Positions 24,251-36,348 of a stretch of 64,000 nucleotides of DNA are shown in pieces. A model generated the notes under the pieces. The model was not told the origin of the DNA. It worked only from the letters and a program-made list of their open reading frames with translations, and made no database searches. The stretch's first letter is position 1; each line of letters begins with the position of its first letter. Source of the stretch: Histoplasma ohiense (lineage: Eukaryota; Ascomycota; Eurotiomycetes; Onygenales; Ajellomycetaceae); NCBI GenBank assembly GCA_017607445.1, contig JAEVHH010000001.1:1798001-1862000 (forward strand), written 5' to 3'. Made by a program: the position numbers and the translations under genes.

Positions 24251-24904
24251 TCATGCCGGATATATTTACTATTCTTGTTTCATTTCTTTCATTCAGGAAT
24301 CTGGTTTTCTCGGTTTTTATTCCATCTCCCTGGCCGCGATGCGACACATTAAATATTTATTTTTCACCAGTTTCTAATATACCTTTCCGAGTTCCCATTC
24401 TGTCATTATGCGGCATTTTTCTCTTTCTGTTTTCTTTCGTTTTGCCCTTTCCCTTACCTTCATGAAAGACTGTTGAGGAGAATGAGCAATACAATCTTAC
24501 GTGGCACTTTTAACTCTTAACAGGCCCTAGATCGCTACACTCTTCTCCCAATATCAATATTATCTATCTTAATACACAGAATTTGCTATGGTTTCTGAGC
24601 TTTCGCCCAGTCAAGAACACCAATAGAGATGCTTCTTGCGTGTACGATCAGAGTGACAAAACTGATGACTACTTATGCTTTTTCTTTTCTTTTCTTTCTT
24701 TTTCTTGTTTTATTTTATTTTATTTTTTTTAGTTGAAACACCCTTACATATTTATCGGCCTGGTTTGGGTTTGTCTGTATTCAAAAACCCGACTTTGCTT
24801 TGACATCCTCTTCTTTATAGACGAAATTTTTGGACATACATCGCATCCCTTCTCGTCTTCTCGTCACTAGGTTTAATTCTCCCTCGACATGGCGCATGAC
24901 TTCT

Positions 24905-24932
24905 TGCTGCTGCTGCTGCTGCTGCTGCTGCT
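24905..24932. repeat. (TGC)n trinucleotide repeat
   Basis: About nine TGC units, followed by degenerate CTACTCCTACTACTCC. Confidence 0.85.
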
Positions 24933-25127
24933 ACTCCTACTACTCCACGCGCTAAGTTTATGCGTACCCCAAAATGGTACAAGCACATAGTTGGCGATAT
25001 ATTTAGCACTACCATTCAAGCATTCCAAGCATTTCCGAAACAACGGTCTATGGTTGCAGGAAAGAGGCCCAGGGCCGTTTCCAAATGCCACTTTTCCCAA
25101 CCTGGTAGCAGTGACACAAACGAGAGT

Positions 25128-25147
25128 CGACGACGACGACGACGACG
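25128..25147. repeat. (CGA)n trinucleotide repeat
   Basis: About six and a half CGA units. Confidence 0.8.
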
Positions 25148-25286
25148 GGAACGGGAAACTCATCCGCCCCTGTCCTGCGGAAGAAGATTCAAATCGAACA
25201 TTTGAGTCTTGCATCCGTCAGGTACGTGTTCGGGCCGCTGGGCAACGCCTCCATCGTGCCAGACAACCGCCCGATGTGGTTCTAGT

Positions 25287-25321
25287 GCAGATGCAGCAGA
25301 TGCAGCAGATGCAGCAGATGC
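25287..25321. repeat. Tandem 9-mer repeat (GCAGATGCA)
   Basis: Nearly four copies of CAGATGCAG in tandem. The surrounding 179-codon plus-strand ORF is low complexity and not convincing as a gene. Confidence 0.75.
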
Positions 25322-25743
25322 AAGGAGATCACGGAATTGGTGCTCGTTGCGGGGTCTATGCTCGTTTCCGCAAGGCTTTCGAACACATCTCCCCTCCTCC
25401 CTCCCCCAGCGCTAAAAGTGAGGTGAGAGTATCCTTTTCCACCGCGGGGATCATGTGGTTCCGCGCACCCTTGGACAGGTCTAGGTCGACGATCAGTCTT
25501 GTTCCTGTGGTGCGGTGTGTGAGCAGCTAGGACATGGAATGGCAGATTAGCGCCTCATCCGGTCCTTGGACGACTTCTTCGACGTCTAGATGGATATGGC
25601 GGTTAAGGATTTTTTCGTGACAAATTTGGTCTTACAGCATTCAATGGTAAGGAGGAAGCAGCTAGAATTGCATGCTACTTGGTAACAGCATGATGACATT
25701 CAACGATATGGGGATTATGTTTCCCCGGTAGTAGATATTCCAG

Positions 25744-26191
25744 CTAAGGCTCTATGACGTTTAAGTTTCCATAACATGATGGGAGGGGCATCGATGCTGC
25801 AGGATTCGGATACGGGTTTTCGATACCACATTGCGGGAGAGATCCCACAACAGATTTTTCTTTTCTAAACGGAGCAGGATGAACCGGAACAACCACACCC
25901 TTCTCTCCACTCAAAATGCTTGGACGATGAAGATTTTCCGCAGTGGAATAATCCTGCAATTGGCCCTCGTGGTCGCAAATGGGAAGTGAACTACCCGATT
26001 TCACAGGTGACTTGACATCCCTGGCTCTTTTTCTGGATATGGTTGAAAGTGGTCTCAGCGTCAATGAGGAAAACACATGAAAACCAGCGCCAATGGTAGT
26101 ATAGACGTTTCAGCATCACATACCCCAAGATGCTAACGACGACAGATAGTCCGTGAAAGCCTTGCATTGTCATGACTATCTGGTGGGCCAT
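25744..26191 (-). CDS. Probable small membrane-anchored hypothetical protein, two exons
   Basis: Exon 1 (26191..26124) encodes MAHQIVMTMQGFHGLSVVV followed by SILG, an N-terminal hydrophobic anchor or signal. A 91-bp intron has a GTATGTG donor and a TATCCAG acceptor. Exon 2 (26032..25744) continues in phase with KRARDVKSPVK and an approximately 90-residue soluble tail rich in Pro, Ser and charged residues. Total 118 aa. The hydrophobic-then-basic boundary falls at the splice junction, as in a type of single-pass anchor with a cytosolic tail. No domain is recognised and no neighbour suggests a role. Splice consensus and phase agreement are the main support. Confidence 0.45.
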
Positions 26192-26254
26192 CCTATGCAA
26201 GCGGACGCATTTTCTAAAAAAGTATCCTCTCACGTTGACCGATTACTGACAGGA

Positions 26255-26258
<4 letters not shown>

Positions 26259-26287
<29 letters not shown>
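26259..26287 (+). repeat. Poly-T tract (29 nt)
   Basis: Uninterrupted T run just 5' (minus-strand sense) of the small membrane-protein gene. Confidence 0.9.
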
Positions 26288-29200
26288 CATCTTCTGACAC
26301 TTCAGTGATGTTAACGACACGGATGACATGAAGAGGCATATCTAACGATATGGGGATAGAATAGGAATGGCAGCGGGAAATATAATACAGAGACAGCTAG
26401 AGGCGACGAAGTCTATATCTGCACTACATAATCTTCAATATCCTCGATCAGAAAGCTAAGGCAAAAAAAAAAAAAAAGGGAGAAAGGTTAATAAAGTAAA
26501 AGGATTATGGCCTAGTCAGCAATGGATATGGAATACAGCAGAGGATAATAAAAACCCTTCAGTACACTTGCATTCTCCACAGTAGTCCAATAGGCATATC
26601 ACCCCCAATTACCCCTGGAAAAGGAATTTGGGCTGCGGATGTAAAGCAGAGCCTAGCCAGCGATTAGGTATACAGTTGCGAGGTCATCCTGGAATTGTAT
26701 GTGTTTTTGTGCCAACCTCTGATTTCCCCCCCCCCCCATCTTTCACCGAGACTACCTCCGAGAACAATTCCTCTAAGCACAGTTCAAACTTGTCGCTTGT
26801 GGCACGTTACATAAATGCATACCCTTCGCCGCCGGGTCTATTTTTACCAAAAGTTTCCCCTTGTGCTACCCTTTAGATAGTTGCGCAGCTCTGGCGCAGC
26901 TTGGCTCAGTTGTTCCCCATCGGTTGGAGGCAGAGGAGCTGAGAAGAAAGATTTTCTACCACTGGAGAAGTGAGGGAGAAAGTAGGAGCGAATACCCAGA
27001 GTGATTATAGTAATGACACCGATTAGGATGCTTGTAAAAACTGCTCGCTTTTAGCCCCCACCTTCTGGGGTGAGCGGGGGAAAATTAAACGGGTTGAAAA
27101 AAGGAGATCAGATCCTTCCCCTGAGCGTCCAGGCTGCCGAAATTGAACGGCAGTCCAACTATATGGACCTTCCGAACCCCCGACATGCGGATATTCCGAA
27201 AAATCCTTCATTTTGCGTATAAGATCAACCCTTAAGGACCCCCAGCAGCAGCAGCCATCTCGGCGGAAGAGCGGAAGAGCGGAATAGCAAGTCCGCCCAG
27301 CATTCAAATTTGACCCTTGTTAAAAATTCTTCACATCTGGACAAGGGACAGCAGATGTACTCCGTTAGGTTGGCGCATTGAGCAAAGAGTCACCGATGGA
27401 GTAGACTAAGAAGAATGAAAGACATGGAATCGTGTTGGCTTGGGAATGGATTGATAAAAAAAGGTTAGACTTATTGCTGTATGGTCAGCTTTCTTCGGCA
27501 TCTTTATCCCTAATAATGGCAAGTTTCTTTATGATTTGGCCGGAGTCAACCTAGGGGCAACCCTACTAGGATGAGCCCGGGGTGTACTCCTTCGTCCAAG
27601 CTCACCCAAGCTATGCAGCATCAGTTGTCAGCTAATTCGGCTTCAAGGGTTCAATCAGAGGCTGGGTAAAACTGACATGTGAAAAGTGATTGTATGCACC
27701 GCACATAGGACATGCTGCCTACCATGTTTCATTTCCCTTTCCTGATTTGTCGTCCTTTTGCATGTGCATCGCAGGTTTTGAACGGCGCCACGAGGAGAAG
27801 GGCACGATATCGGGTTAAATTTCCAGCTTTGGAGATCTCGGCGGGATGCTGGCTCGTAGCGTCATTGAAAATAATTATCCCAACCAAAATGGATGCCTTT
27901 GTAGTATTTATCAATTATTTACTTTTCTGGCAGCTCCGTGGGATCTGACATATCTGGAATTTTGGGTCGAGTCGCTGATCACGATTGAAAATAGTGACGG
28001 AGGAGGACTTGTGAACGATGATGGAGAAGGGCAGTTTACCCCATTCTAAGTTATGGCGCCGCAAATTTGACGAAGACATCTTCTTAAAGCATGGTAACAT
28101 GAAGCAAATACTGCTATGTGGAAGTCACTTCTGCATATTAGAAAGTGCGGGGCTATAATACCCTTGTGAAATCTCTGAAATATCCTCTTAGATATCTAAG
28201 ATATCTTAAAGATTCAAGGTGCTGGATATCCTGGAAGTTTTCAACATTGGCTTCGAACAAGAAAACTAGTAATTCTCACACATCACCCGAATGTATAATT
28301 TGCCTCAGGAATTCCTTGGAATGTAGAGAGAAGAGTTGAGGTCGACGTGTTTCATGAGAAGCAAGTCATCGAAGTTCACTTCGCTGGTCGAAGGATCCGT
28401 TTCTCGAAGCCTTCGGGAGAATCACACTGACGATCACAAACAAAACCTACTTGGCACTTGACGCTTTCTTGGGGTACCAGTAGGGCCGGGCGCGCCGTGG
28501 CCAAAATGAACAGGATGAGCATACCCCCACTCGGAGTGAAAGCAAACATGGTAAGAGTTGGCTGCATAACAATAACGGCCCCTGTCAACGCCACTTCTGT
28601 CATAATAATCATCATTCTTGATTTGTAACTACCCGTTCCCCGCATCGTCAAGTGACTTTTGTACTGGGATAAGCGCTAGGAGCTAGAAGACAAGGTGGGG
28701 GAACCGACAAATTTCGTGGACGAGATACCAACGTCGGTTCTGGCGGGCACTGGGCGTGGGTGACACGCCAAAGGATCTGTTGAAGTATGAAAATGGACTC
28801 AGCGCCTCTAATACTACTGGGGAGGTGAAATAAAAGTCCAGTGTCGGTATGCAGATATCGCCATTGACTTCCGTTATTTCCACGTTTATTCGGCTCTTTC
28901 GTCCTCTTTTATTCGCATTGGATTGTTTGTCTTAAAGAATGCGGGATCCCTGTTTTCAATGATTCTTTCCTTCCCGCCGTGTAGCGGAATGATATTCCAT
29001 CCACTTCTTAAGCTGCCGTAAGGCAGGGAATCGGATCCCGACACGCTCCAAATGTCAACGGGAATTTTTCGAGTCCATGATAGGACAGTGAGTCCACTAC
29101 TGGCAAGTGATTTCCCGGCGGGAACTGTCAATGCCAGTCATGTTGGCCAATGCGGAGCTTTCGGGGAAACATCCCAAGTGAACCCTGCAAGATGGTCAGC

Positions 29201-30268
29201 TCGATATTTTGTATATGAAGGACTGGAACGGCTCTGGTAGCTAGCTTTGGCAAAGCGACTTTGTCGCATGACCAGGCTTTCCTTTGACGTCCTCGCGAAC
29301 CTGGCAATTGCACAGGGTTAGCCAGTTCGTCCAAGGGATTGGGTCAAGCACTGCCTGGATGCAGATTAGTCTTTGATCTTTTTACCTGAAGGTGGTGACT
29401 AGTTCCGTCCTTGGCTCCCTGGCCCAATGCTTGGGCTTTTAGAGGCTTGGCTAGAAAACCCCGGTGATTCTGTGGTCTGTATCTCGAGAACCAGGCCAAC
29501 ACATTTTTCCCACAAAGGTCCGGTACATGCGCTTTGGCCAATACATAATGACTAAATGCGGTCCAACCAGCGTAACAGCACTAAACAACCTTGTTTCTGC
29601 GATATTCTACATGCACATTTGCTTCCTTTGGGGATTTTGACAGCCATGGTAGGCCCTCAGCATTCCAAGAACGAAAGTTGAACGAAACAGACTTAATCTA
29701 CAAGAACAACCAAGTTAGCAACCATGAATACTCGAGTAACTTGTTCAGGATGTTGAAATGTTTCATTCACAAAGCTAAACACGGAATTCCGGGATGGGCT
29801 GAAGCTTGTCAAACAAGATACCACACACAGCTTTGAAGGAGTTCCTCTTTTGGCTTTCTCTGGCACATGTTAGTTAAAAATATGGGGAAAACTGGCGGGC
29901 TTACTCCGTACTCTGGATAGAGCTAAGAAACAAAAGAGAAAATTTGATCCGGCGAGGCCACAGGCCCACAGCTAGCTCGAGCTCGCTGAGTTACTGGTCA
30001 GAAACGGTTTGGCAGCTAGCCTGCAAGTGGCCTACGGGATGTCGATCCAAATAGGAGAGGCTGGAGAATCCTGGCTTTGGCTGCTTTGGCATGAAAATAG
30101 TACTCTGAAAACGGGGATTCCCTGTTGATGGCAGAGACAATGGCCTTGTACCTCCGTCAAGCGTTGGCGTGTGTGCAGCAGTTGCGCAAGAAGGCCAGGA
30201 GGTCCGCGCCCAGTTGGCGGGTGTCACTGTTGCCCCCGTCCCCGTAGCTTGTTTTCGGCTGGATCAGG

Positions 30269-30278
30269 TATATATAAA
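30269..30278 (+). promoter_or_regulatory. TATA box of the sugar transporter gene
   Basis: TATATATAAA lies about 190 bp before the ATG at 30467. It is followed by a pyrimidine-rich leader (TTTTCTTTTCTTTTTTTATTTTT) typical of strongly expressed fungal genes. Confidence 0.6.
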
Positions 30279-30466
30279 CACCTTTAGTCCCCCTTCAGCT
30301 GGGCTTCGTTCTACCTTGACCCCTTTTCTTTTCTTTTTTTATTTTTGTGGTGTTCACACTTGGCTGCAACCAAACATAAGTCACCACCTGCCCTTGGGAG
30401 AAGACACCAAGAATACAGACCTGAAGCAGTTGTCCCTTTCGGGAGAAAGGGAGCACAGCACACAAC

Positions 30467-32317
30467 ATGGGGTCTCTCAATGGGAATATCTACCTGATTG
30501 CCGCTGTGGCGGTGATAGGAGGTGGCTTGTTCGGTTTCGACATCTCGTCCATGTCTGCTATTATCGGGACTCAAAACTATCTTTGCTATTTCGATCAAGC
30601 TGGGCCAGGTGAAACCGAATGCAAGGGTCCGAGGGCAGATGTTCAAGGCGGTATCACGGCCTCCATGGCTGGTGGTTCATGGCTTGGAGCACTTGTATCC
30701 GGCTTCTTGTCTGATATCCTTGGTCGCAAGAAGTCCATTATGGTTGGCGCAGTTATTTGGTCGGTTTCTATCCTACCTACCCCCTTTTCGCGTGTTGGAA
30801 AGAGATAAATCGCATGGCCATGTTTAGCTGACCCTCCTTTTTCACTACTAGGGTCATCGGTTCTATAATCACCTGTGCCTCACAGAATATCGCCATGTTG
30901 ATTGTTGGCCGTATCATCAACGGTTTTAGTGTCGGTATCTGCTCCGCCCAAGTCCCAGTCTACATTGCAGAACTGGCGCCTCCCTCTAAACGTGGCCGGC
31001 TAATTGGTGCGCAACAATGGGCTATTACCTGGGGAATTATGATTATGTTCTAGTAAGTTTCGCGTCACATATGATCCCATTATGTTCTCCTACGTCCCTT
31101 GCTCTGCCCTACAATACTAATACTAATACTAATAAACCGGATTAGTATCTCCTATGGATGCAGTAAAGTTGATGGCCCAGCTGGTTTCCGGATTGCGTGG
31201 GGCCTGCAAATGATTCCAGCTATCCTACTCTTCTTTGGCCTTATTCCTCTGCCTGAATCACCGCGCTGGCTTGCTCGCAAAGACCGTTGGGATGATTGCC
31301 TTGCGGTGTTGACCCTGGTGCACGGCAGGGGCGATCCACACTCCCCTTTCGTGCAACGTGAATTCGAAGAGATCAAGGAGATGTGCGAATTCGAACGACG
31401 AAATGCTGATGTCACCTATCTTGAGCTGCTTAAACCCAACATGATCAACCGCACTCATGTTGGTGTTTTCACGCAGATTTGGAGTCAGTTGACTGGCATG
31501 AATGTTATGATGTATTATATCACGTGAGTGGGCATCCAGCAGCTACATCATGGTGACTTGTTCTTCACCGTTGGAATGGTTCAGCTAATTAATCTCCATT
31601 TATAGATATGTTTTCGGAATGGCTGGTCTCACAGGAGACACCCTGATGGTTTCGAGTAGTATCCAATACGTCATCAACGTCGTGATGACAATTCCCGCTC
31701 TCCTGTGGGTTGACCGCTGGGGTCGCCGTCCCACCCTCTTAGTCGGAGCCCTCTTCATGATGATTTGGCTTTTTACCAACGCTGGGCTTCTTGCATCTTA
31801 TGGACATCCTGCGCCAGCAGACAGAGCCATCGAAGCAGAATCCTGGCTAATCAGTGGACCTCCCAGCAAAGCTGTCATCGCGTGCTCCTATCTGTTTGTC
31901 GCGTCTTTCGCTCCAACCTGGGGACCTGTTTCCTGGATTTATCCACCAGAGTTGTTCCCTCTACGCGTCCGTGGAAAGGCTGTTGCTCTTACCACCTCCT
32001 CCAACTGGGCTTTTAATTTTGCCCTCGGCTACTTCGTTCCCCCCGCGTTTGTCAATATTCAATGGAGGACCTATATTCTCTTCGCCGTTTTCTGTGCTGC
32101 CATGTTCATCCACGTCTTTTTCATGTTTCCCGAGACGGCTGGTAAGACTCTTGAGGAAGTTGAATCGATCTTCACCGACCCCAATGGCATCAAGTACATC
32201 GGAACTCCCGCATGGAAAACACGGGTTGACTTCCACCGTGCAGCACTGCTTGAACAGACCGGTGTCAAAGATGAGGAGAAGCTTGCAACAAACTATCATG
32301 ATGAAACAGCCAAATAA
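30467..32317 (+). CDS. MFS sugar transporter (hexose transporter family)
   Basis: Four exons give 527 aa: 30467..30759, 30852..31052, 31146..31523 and 31606..32317; all introns are GT-AG and in phase. Sugar-porter signatures appear in order: GGGLFGFDISSMSAI in TM1, SDILGRKKS in the TM2-3 loop, GRIINGFSVG with PVYIAELAPPSKRGRLIG, PESPRWLARKDR before the central loop, QLTGMN (TM7), DRWGRRPTL in the TM8-9 loop, PPELFPLRVRGKA and a C-terminal PETAGKTLEEVESIF. Twelve membrane segments are expected at the plasma membrane. The N-terminus resembles the high-affinity glucose transporter (HGT1-like) branch, but substrate cannot be read from sequence. Confidence 0.93.
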
Positions 32318-33978
32318 ACAGCTGTCAAGGGCCCTGGAGATGACTTGAGGAATTGACAATAAATGGGGTGTAGTTTGAAGCTCTTTGTCGTTCTCTTCCT
32401 TTGAGATCTATGTAGTATTCCCCTCTCGCGCGCTATTACAATCTCCGTATCCCCTGGCTCAACTTGTGTGGGCATGGGAAACTCTGTAACCACCAGAGTC
32501 CCGAGAAATCTCTTCGAAAGCAAGGGAAGTGATAATCCTGCGGGAAACAGAAAAATTGTGCAATACAATACCCACTGCACCCATTGTCCACGGGCCTTTA
32601 ATTTCTTTCTAATTACCTGTTTTCCCTCCGTTTCTATGGCTGCTTTATGGCATTCTTCTGTTTAATAATCAAACCGTACATACAACGGCGCTTAATAGCT
32701 TTTACATAGGTGAACATCGAATATAAAGTTGTTAACTAACTGACTAATTACTATTCCGATTCATACATAATTTTGTCAATACTGCCAAGCAACGGCTCTG
32801 GCCTTCTGTTCGTGTCGATAGGTCTTAAAAAGTGGTTTCTTTACACTTGTCCGGCATGTCTGTATGGAGGCAAACAGGTTGTAACGAACGGAGTTCAATC
32901 CACGCCGCAAAGAGTTCTCAACTGGCTGCGGAGAATCTTGGTCCTTAAATAACTGTTTGGGTGAGGATATCTGGTGGAAGAAATAGTTCTAGGCCCTGCA
33001 GCCCCTATGGCCCGTCTGGCTACACATTCTTTTCTACCGCTTTTCGTTTGTTGAACTCTAGAATCATGGATATTCCTCTCCCCATCCGGGCTAAATATAG
33101 TTCGAGTACGGAATATGAACTATCGAATCGTTGGATATACTGTGTGGTCCGGCATGAAATTTTCAACAAGAAAGTGTTCGTATGAGTGAATTTTAGGAAG
33201 GTATTGCCTCTCCGCCATGGCTTTTAGCCAGATCCTAAAAATATGATGACCTGTTTCCTGTTTGCTGGTGGTTGTTCACTCTGTATGTCGCATAGTCAAG
33301 TTGAAGACCGAAGTCTATCCCACTTCTATCCCACTTGTCCTGTGCCTTTGGACGCAATCCCAGGAGGGAAACCAGAAAAAAAAAATAAAAAATAAAAAGC
33401 GGAAAGAAAATTGGTGGAACACTGGGCTGGAAACCCCTTAAGCCCACCCGGCCCCTTCTCCACGGGAGCTTTTTAACTATAATAAGGCACAGCCTAAGCT
33501 GGTCCCCATACAGTGCCCTGGCTGAGACAGGCTAAAAAAAGGAAAACAAAAAAAGCAAATCTATGAAGATCGCAAAGGCAAGCGGTATTAGACAAAACCG
33601 TTGGTTACCATATTGACCCGGACCTTGATGTTCTTCCTCTGACTCTGAACCTGGGAATATATGTTGGGGGAACCAGAGATCGGAATCCGTAACCAACTTG
33701 TCTTCAACAAAGGACCTATATGTAAGATGGTGGTGGCCAGGGCATCTAGCTTGTTGCTCCATTTAGCTCACTGAAACATCTGTAAAAACTTGGCATGTTT
33801 ATCTCCAAGCGCCACGTAGGGTGGAGAAGCGTTAGCCTGCGGAACGTGAAACAATAAATATGTTGTGTTTTAATCCATCTTCAATCCGTCGAATCCCACC
33901 AGTCGCAAATACCTCAGCGAGACACATACAACACCTCTCACAAGCAAAAAGAGTTCTGTAAACCCTTTCGCAAACGCA
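32318..33978. other. Intergenic region
   Basis: Transporter 3' region and promoter region of the secreted Cys-rich protein gene. Only short, domain-free ORFs are present; I see nothing else. Confidence 0.5.
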
Positions 33979-34426
33979 ATGAAATCCCTTTCATCGCTCC
34001 TCTTGTTCTTCGCGGCCCTCAGCCATGCTATGGCTGTACCTGCCAGGTACGTCTTTCAGCACTGCAACCACCCCCGAAAATCCGCATTCCCCAACCGCAC
34101 CCTTCTATGGAACAAAACGATCTATTCACATGTTGCTTACAAGTAGCTCCACACACCCTGAGTGCGACAGACAAGCCGACGCCCGATACGTCTGCACGAC
34201 GGATTCCGATTGCGTTGTGGTCAACCATGGCAATTGCTGTGGCGCCACCGAAGTTTGCGCGCTTGCCAGCGCCACTTTTACCCAGAGCGAAATATGCCCC
34301 GCTGGTAATGGAGAGGTGAGCGTATGTGGTTTCGAAAGCATCGAGGCCTGCGCGTGTCGACAAGGTGTTTGTTATGGGATGCATGGTGGGGAGGTGTCTT
34401 CCTCGCCAAAGGAGTGGGCGGTATGA
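33979..34426 (+). CDS. Small secreted cysteine-rich protein
   Basis: Two exons (33979..34046, 34144..34426) give 116 aa. Residues 1-19 form a clear signal peptide ending HAMA, and the intron lies just after it. The mature part has 11 Cys, including CTTDSDC, a CC pair in HGNCCG and a C-terminal CACRQGVC cluster, and no other recognisable catalytic motif. I recall similar DSDC...VNHGNCCG proteins as conserved extracellular hypotheticals in fungi, but cannot name a function. An odd cysteine count leaves one free Cys or permits dimerisation. A GTATGA at the stop region might be a donor, so the C-terminus could differ slightly. Confidence 0.8.
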
Positions 34427-34583
34427 ATAAGCGGAGGGCAGGAAGGGGAGCGTTGTCAAGTATATGGTGTGGTTGGAGGAAGAGGATGCTCTTTAAAATA
34501 AATCCATGAAAATGCAAAATTTAATGTGGTTTTGTATTTTTGGTTATTTTTGGTTATTTTATTTTTCATCTTCTTCTTCATCT

Positions 34584-34585
<2 letters not shown>

Positions 34586-34632
<47 letters not shown>
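34586..34632 (+). repeat. Poly-T tract (47 nt)
   Basis: Longest homopolymer in the window, preceded by an imperfect TCTTCTTCATCTTC run. Confidence 0.9.
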
Positions 34633-34633
<1 letters not shown>

Positions 34634-35167
34634 GATCTTGAAGGGTCCAGGAGCAAAATATCATTGACAGGCAACTTGTTCAGTAACTTACCTTGTTTGG
34701 CATTTGACATTCTTTGAATCCCTTAAAACCCAAATCTATAAACTTCAACCTAGACAAATTTTCGCTGATGCCATGCTCAGGGAGCTTTTTGTGTTACTCT
34801 TCTTTCTTTCTTGGAAGTTGATTGTTCCTCTCAATGCCCATAAAAAAAAAAAAAGCTGTGGATATTGCATGCAAACACCCATCCTATTGCAGACAGAACA
34901 GTGTATGTATGACATGTCAAGGAAATCAATGACGAAGTGACCAGGCGCATAATGTTTTACGTGGACCGCCGCACTGTTGCCCCAGGAATGAAATCTCAGA
35001 ACCAACAGAAGGGGTTCTAAGGATGATCTTGGGCTAAAGCCCGGCCACCTATCTCTATCACTCCCGGTTCATTCGAGCTACCCAAACCCACAAAATATCT
35101 TTCGCCTCTACCCTGCCCAGCTCTGTACTCCCACATCAACGCCAGCCCTCCATCCCCTCCTACTCAC

Positions 35168-35493
35168 CCCCGGCTGCGCATGGGTCCAAAAGACGCTGGT
35201 TGTCAGCAATCTCATAAGCGCAGTCAGCATGTAGAAGACACTGTTCCACTGATACGCTGCAAGGGTATAATGGAGGCCCATAGCGATGGTGGCGGTGGAG
35301 GCAAGGAAGACAGCGGGAGGTCGAGGGATGTCAGAGCGTTGCGCGGGTGTAGAAGGTTATAGATGTCCAGGGGGAGGGCAGAGAGGCCGAATAAGTAGAT
35401 TGTGAGGGTGGAGAGTTGGACATGCGGGACATGTTCACACCGTTGTGCCTTTTCGAGAGGGTGGAAGGTTTGGGGATTTGGGTTCCATCCAGA
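35168..35493 (-). pseudogene. Frameshifted fragment of a polytopic membrane protein gene
   Basis: Reading the minus strand from 35493, one frame gives HPLEKAQRCEHVPHVQ, LSTLTIYLFGLSALPLDIYN and NLLHPRNALTSLDLP. A single missing base near 35313-35316 then moves the coding signal to another frame: AVFLASTATIAMGLHYTLAA, then AYQWNSVFYMLTALMRLL and TTSVFWTHAQPG. That ends at a consensus donor, GGG|GTGAGT (35167). Each frame is strongly hydrophobic and protein-like, and the two join sensibly at the lost base. No start codon or upstream exon could be placed. I do not recognise the family. An assembly error rather than a true frameshift is possible. Confidence 0.4.
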
Positions 35494-35879
35494 TTAGCTT
35501 TGTATGCCGTCAGGTGCGGTGCATCTACGATGATGGAAAATGCAATTCATAAGCGTAGGAATTGAGGAGATGTCGATATAGAGACAGTACCTTTCCGAGG
35601 GTGGAGTTGACCCAGAAGAGATCACCAGCGGTTCTTAAATGTGGATTCTTATCGTATCTTGATATAAAGATAAGCCATTGGATATCGTCATGACTAGACT
35701 AGTAAGTTACAGTGGGGGGAGATAATTACGTACAATTAGCGGCTCGGCGCGTCAACCCATATTATTATCCATGGTTTCATCCTGCATTCCTTCGCCACCA
35801 CCTCCCTGATATCCATGCAATCACTTAAAAAAATGCCAGGCAGGGGTCCAAATGTGGCTCACATCATTATCCAGCATAT

Positions 35880-36116
35880 TCTTCTACTATATGAGCAGAA
35901 TCAGACATTCTCATTCTTTGTCTTCAGTTTGAAGATACCTCACTCTACTGTCTTCTGAGGCTGGGATTTCAAATCAGAGCTTGTTTTTCTGAATGAATTT
36001 CTCACACTATATCAGCATTCTATCTGAATTCAGCTATTTCTATTACAAGAGAGTCTTTGAGAATTGAATGAATGATGGTGCATCTTATCATATCTCTACG
36101 ACAGTAAAAGAGTGAG
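35880..36116 (+). mobile_element. Tc1/mariner transposase remnant, 5' piece (RIP-like mutations)
   Basis: At 36068-36112 one frame reads MNDGASYHISTTVKE followed by a stop, matching the catalytic DGAxCH block of Tc1-type transposases with Cys changed to Tyr and a Trp codon changed to TGA. About 130 bp upstream, KIPHSTVF resembles the helix-turn-helix end. The DNA between is AT-rich and full of stops, with likely internal loss. The left boundary is uncertain. Confidence 0.6.
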
Positions 36117-36348
36117 TGTGACGGGTTAGCACCCGTTAGTAGTCAACTTAAGCAACCACCCTCTCACGTGCTCACGCGCACCTACGAAACGCCCTTCTCA
36201 TCGCGATTCCCGATCTCTCCTCTATAAGAACCCCCTTCATACGATCTTTCCTTCTGATCTCTTTTCTCTTTCTTTCCTTAATCGATTCGTAATCTGTATT
36301 TAGGATAGTGCTTAGTCCGTTAATCGGTAGTACGCCCGTTACAGTGAG
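36112..36348. repeat. 5-bp target-site duplication (GTGAG) around the solo LTR
   Basis: GTGAG at 36112-36116 and 36344-36348 directly abuts both LTR ends, as expected from LTR-retrotransposon integration. Confidence 0.8.
36117..36343 (+). mobile_element. Solo LTR (227 bp) inserted in the Tc1 remnant
   Basis: Begins TGTGACGGG and ends CCCGTTACA, imperfect inverted termini with the TG...CA ends of retroviral-type LTRs, and is flanked by a perfect 5-bp duplication. Inside are an inverted repeat (ACGGGTTAGCACCCGT), a TATAAGAA box at 36223-36230 and a CT-rich stretch after it, consistent with LTR promoter architecture. No gag/pol is present, so this is the product of LTR-LTR recombination. Unlike the host Tc1 sequence it is not visibly AT-shifted. 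Copia versus gypsy cannot be decided. Confidence 0.8.

Larger units (their letters stand above)
24251..30466. other. 6.2-kb gene-poor region upstream of the sugar transporter
   Basis: Apart from one probable small spliced gene (25744-26191), I see no supported genes. It contains trinucleotide repeats (24905-24932, 25128-25147), a 9-nt tandem repeat (about 25287-25321), a T29 tract (26259-26287), a TACTCCGTA nonamer (29902-29910) and short ORFs with no recognisable domain. Confidence 0.5.

Noticed and set aside
24991..25530. 179-codon plus-strand ORF
   Set aside because: Asp and Gln-Met runs come directly from trinucleotide and 9-mer repeats; no conserved segment.
28376..28651. 91-codon minus-strand ORF with a hydrophobic segment and a donor-like GTAGGT
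   Set aside because: No second exon in phase and no recognisable features; too weak to call.
35705..35760. TACAGTGGGGGGAGATAATT resembling a Tc1/Fot-type transposon end
   Set aside because: No inverted partner found and no target duplication; left as a note, not a feature.
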